In this document: positions 6,010-7,391 of the stretch, in pieces
Position numbering within the stretch: position 1 is the stretch's first letter
Layout of the letters: every line of letters begins with the position of its first letter
Source of the DNA: an uncultured Candidatus Saccharibacteria bacterium
GTDB lineage: Bacteria; Patescibacteriota; Saccharimonadia; Saccharimonadales; Saccharimonadaceae
Assembly (NCBI GenBank): GCA_947253405.1
Contig: CAMXZF010000029.1
Coordinates: 1 to 7,391, forward strand
Direction of reading: 5' to 3'
DNA: 7,391 nucleotides
The notes under the pieces: generated by a model
The model's database searches: none
What the model saw: only the letters and a program-made list of their open reading frames with translations
Told to the model about the DNA's origin: nothing
Translations under genes and position numbers: made by a program

Positions 6010-6987
6010 ATGAATAGGGGACCACTTAGTTTTCTTTGTGTCGGCTCAGCAACGCAAGATGTTTATTTAAGTAACTCTGAAGGTCTAGCACCAGTCTGCA
6101 ATAATCCTGATGACTGTTTTTTTAATATTCAACTAGGGGACAAGATTTATGTCAATAAAGTCGATTTTATGACTGGCGGTGGGGCATCTAATGCAGCTGT
6201 AACTTTTTCTCGTTCTGGCCAACATTCTAGCTTTATGGGCACAGTCGGCAACGACCCAGCCGGTCAAGCCGTTATTAAATCATTTGCCGATGAGTATGTC
6301 GACTATACGTATTTATCTTATTCAGATGAGTTTAATACGGACTACTCAACATTACTGCTAGACTCTAATGGTGAGCGTACGATTTTAACTTATCGTGGTT
6401 GCGGTACAAATAGCAAAAAAGCTAACTTTGATTTAAATAAAGTTAAGCGTCAGATTGATTGGATTTATCTAACTTCATTGGTTGGACATTTTGAAATATA
6501 TGACGATTTATTAAAAAAAGCAAAAGCACGCGACATAAAAGTTGCATTTAATCCTGGCAAAAAAGAGCTTGCCGAAGCTGATAGGCTAAAGCCAATTTTA
6601 TCTTATATTGACATATTCTCATTAAATAAAGAAGAGGCTCAAATGTTAGTTGAGGGTGATACTATTGAGGAACTAGCTAAGAAGTTGAGGCCCTATTGCC
6701 CAGTTGTTATTGTTACAGATGGCATTCATGGCTCAGTGGCTAGCGATAAAACAGGTATGGTGCGAGCAGGATTATATGATCATACGGAAAATTCAATCGA
6801 TCGGACTGGCGCTGGGGATGCATTTTGCTCTGGTTTTACACTAAGTTACGCTTTAACTAGTGATATTAAACAGGCAATGCACTTTGCTAGCGCCAACTCT
6901 TCATCAGTAGTTATGCAAGTAGGGGCAAAAACTGGAATTTTACCATATAGTACAAAGCTAAAAAATATGCAGCTAAAACTGTTGTAA
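6010..6987 (+). CDS. PfkB-family (ribokinase-like) sugar kinase
   Basis: ATP-dependent kinase of the ribokinase/PfkB fold, 325 residues, full length. Visible: substrate-side FLCVGSATQDVYL (8-20), GGGASNAAVTFSRSG (56-70) matching PfkB signature 1, GTVGNDPAG (77-85), SLNKEEA (204-210), VIVTDGIHGS (233-242), and signature 2 DRTGAGDAFCSGF (264-276) with catalytic base Asp270 in the anion-hole motif GAGD. An insert at about residues 21-50, between the first strand and the GGG motif, is longer than in ribokinase and contains several Cys/Asp residues. ATG 6010 lies 9 nt after fba, with no clear SD, so translation may depend on coupling. Candidates for the substrate are fructose-6-P, ribose, a nucleoside or another sugar phosphate. 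The position after fba suggests phosphorylation of a sugar phosphate feeding the aldolase, but sequence motifs alone do not decide this, so I give no symbol. Confidence 0.9.
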   Translation: MNRGPLSFLCVGSATQDVYLSNSEGLAPVCNNPDDCFFNIQLGDKIYVNKVDFMTGGGASNAAVTFSRSGQHSSFMGTVGNDPAGQAVIKSFADEYVDYTYLSYSDEFNTDYSTLLLDSNGERTILTYRGCGTNSKKANFDLNKVKRQIDWIYLTSLVGHFEIYDDLLKKAKARDIKVAFNPGKKELAEADRLKPILSYIDIFSLNKEEAQMLVEGDTIEELAKKLRPYCPVVIVTDGIHGSVASDKTGMVRAGLYDHTENSIDRTGAGDAFCSGFTLSYALTSDIKQAMHFASANSSSVVMQVGAKTGILPYSTKLKNMQLKLL

Positions 6988-7031
6988 AATAGCTATATTT
7001 TATATAAGCAAAAAGAATTTTAATTATAAGA

Positions 7032-7037
7032 TATAAT
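7032..7037 (+). promoter_or_regulatory. -10 box for uvrB
   Basis: TATAAT lies in the 112-nt gap between the kinase gene and uvrB and would start transcription near 7044. It lacks the TG extension and the GCTTATGC word of the three sugar-gene promoters, and no clear -35 is seen. A purine-rich GAGGG at 7073-7077 is 22 nt before the uvrB ATG, too far for a normal SD. Confidence 0.5.
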
Positions 7038-7099
7038 ATAGGTTAATTTGGTTTAACTTTATTGTTAATAAAGAGGGCCACAAGAAAAACTGAGTTTAT

Positions 7100-7375
7100 A
7101 TGGATAACAACAAGTCGGGTAGATTTTTTTTAGAGTCTAAGTTTAAACCTACTGGTGATCAGCCACTAGCAATTAAAAAGTTGACAGATGGTGTTTTAGC
7201 CGATGAAAAGTTTCAAACTCTAGTAGGCGTTACTGGATCGGGCAAAACTTTTACTATGGCAAATATTATTAATAATATTAATAAACCAACTTTAGTTCTA
7301 GCGCACAACAAAACTTTGGCAGCGCAACTATTTAGTGAGTTTAAAGAGTTTTTTCCAAATAATGCGGTCCATTAT
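7100..7375 (+). CDS. uvrB: UvrABC excinuclease subunit B, 3'-partial
   Basis: First 92 codons of UvrB, the helicase-like damage-verification subunit of nucleotide excision repair, which works with UvrA and UvrC. The N-terminus is characteristic: [17 protein letters not shown] (9-25), the Walker A region [14 protein letters not shown] (42-55) with Lys49, and [20 protein letters not shown] (65-84) followed by FPNNAVHY. The family continues 'FVSYYDYYQPE', but here the mosaic-end adapter begins directly after the Tyr codon at 7373-7375. The gene (normally about 660 residues) is cut by the library, not broken. An in-frame TGA at 7091-7093 and the lack of other start codons fix ATG 7100 as the start. 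It has a separate promoter and no pathway link to the sugar genes. Confidence 0.97.
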
Positions 7376-7391
7376 CTGTCTCTTATACACA
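7376..7391 (-). other. Partial Nextera mosaic end (artefact)
   Basis: CTGTCTCTTATACACA is the reverse complement of the first-read end of the transposase mosaic end seen at 32-50 and stops mid-adapter. With the left adapter it shows that the whole 51-7375 insert is bounded by two transposase insertion events made in vitro. Confidence 0.97.

Noticed and set aside
6984..7003. AAAATAGCTATATTTT as a terminator after the kinase gene
   Set aside because: The symmetry is imperfect, the stem would be nearly all A-U with no stable GC core, and there is no distinct U-run. I cannot support a terminator here.
7256..7283. AAT/ATT-rich run in uvrB as a repeat or origin element
   Set aside because: It encodes the conserved [11 protein letters not shown] region of UvrB; the runs are Ile/Asn codons in an AT-rich genome.
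53..7375. Reassigned UGA codon, as in Gracilibacteria or SR1
   Set aside because: All genes read through at full length with the standard code and no in-frame TGA. Absence of TGA stops among eight genes is too small a sample in AT-rich DNA.

Overview
The window is a 7.3 kb genomic insert (51-7375) flanked by Illumina/Nextera tagmentation sequence on both ends. Bases 1-50 are the end of the P5 oligo, an apparent 10-nt i5 index and the Read 1 transposase adapter. Bases 7376-7391 are a partial transposase mosaic end. The gene at each edge is therefore cut by library construction, not by biology.

The organism looks like a small-genome, AT-rich bacterium of the Patescibacteria/CPR type, most plausibly Saccharibacteria (TM7)-like. 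This is inference from the AT-rich composition, tight packing, a split transketolase, divergent pentose-phosphate enzymes and a uvrB neighbour; no ribosomal or phylogenetic marker other than a uvrB fragment is present. The standard genetic code fits: seven of the eight complete gene ends are TAA, one is TAG and none is TGA, and no frame needs stop readthrough. All genes are on the + strand.

Layout: (1) 53-937, a 5'-incomplete gene for a protein that looks like the DUF4868/KwaB family. (2) 1014-3166, gap (GAPDH), an RpiB-like isomerase and an Rpe-like epimerase, closely packed behind one promoter and a strong Shine-Dalgarno (SD). (3) 3230-5042, a two-gene transketolase (N half, then C half, overlapping by 17 nt) whose promoter sits so close to the ATG that the mRNA is probably leaderless. 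(4) 5095-6987, class II fructose-bisphosphate aldolase and a PfkB-family sugar kinase. (5) 7100-7375, the first 92 codons of uvrB behind its own promoter.

The seven central genes form a lower-glycolysis/non-oxidative pentose-phosphate module. RpiB and Rpe interconvert C5 phosphates, transketolase moves C2 units, aldolase joins or cleaves at the triose level and GAPDH oxidises glyceraldehyde-3-phosphate. No transaldolase or PfkA-type phosphofructokinase gene lies in the window. Three promoters (before gap, tktN and fba) are extended -10 promoters without a clear -35, and all carry a GCTTATGC-like word plus a palindrome or inverted repeat. That suggests shared regulation. I see no new multi-gene system. 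The most interesting items are the DUF4868/KwaB-like gene at the truncated edge, the shared promoter palindromes, the leaderless tktN and the active-site substitutions in the RpiB-like and Rpe-like proteins.
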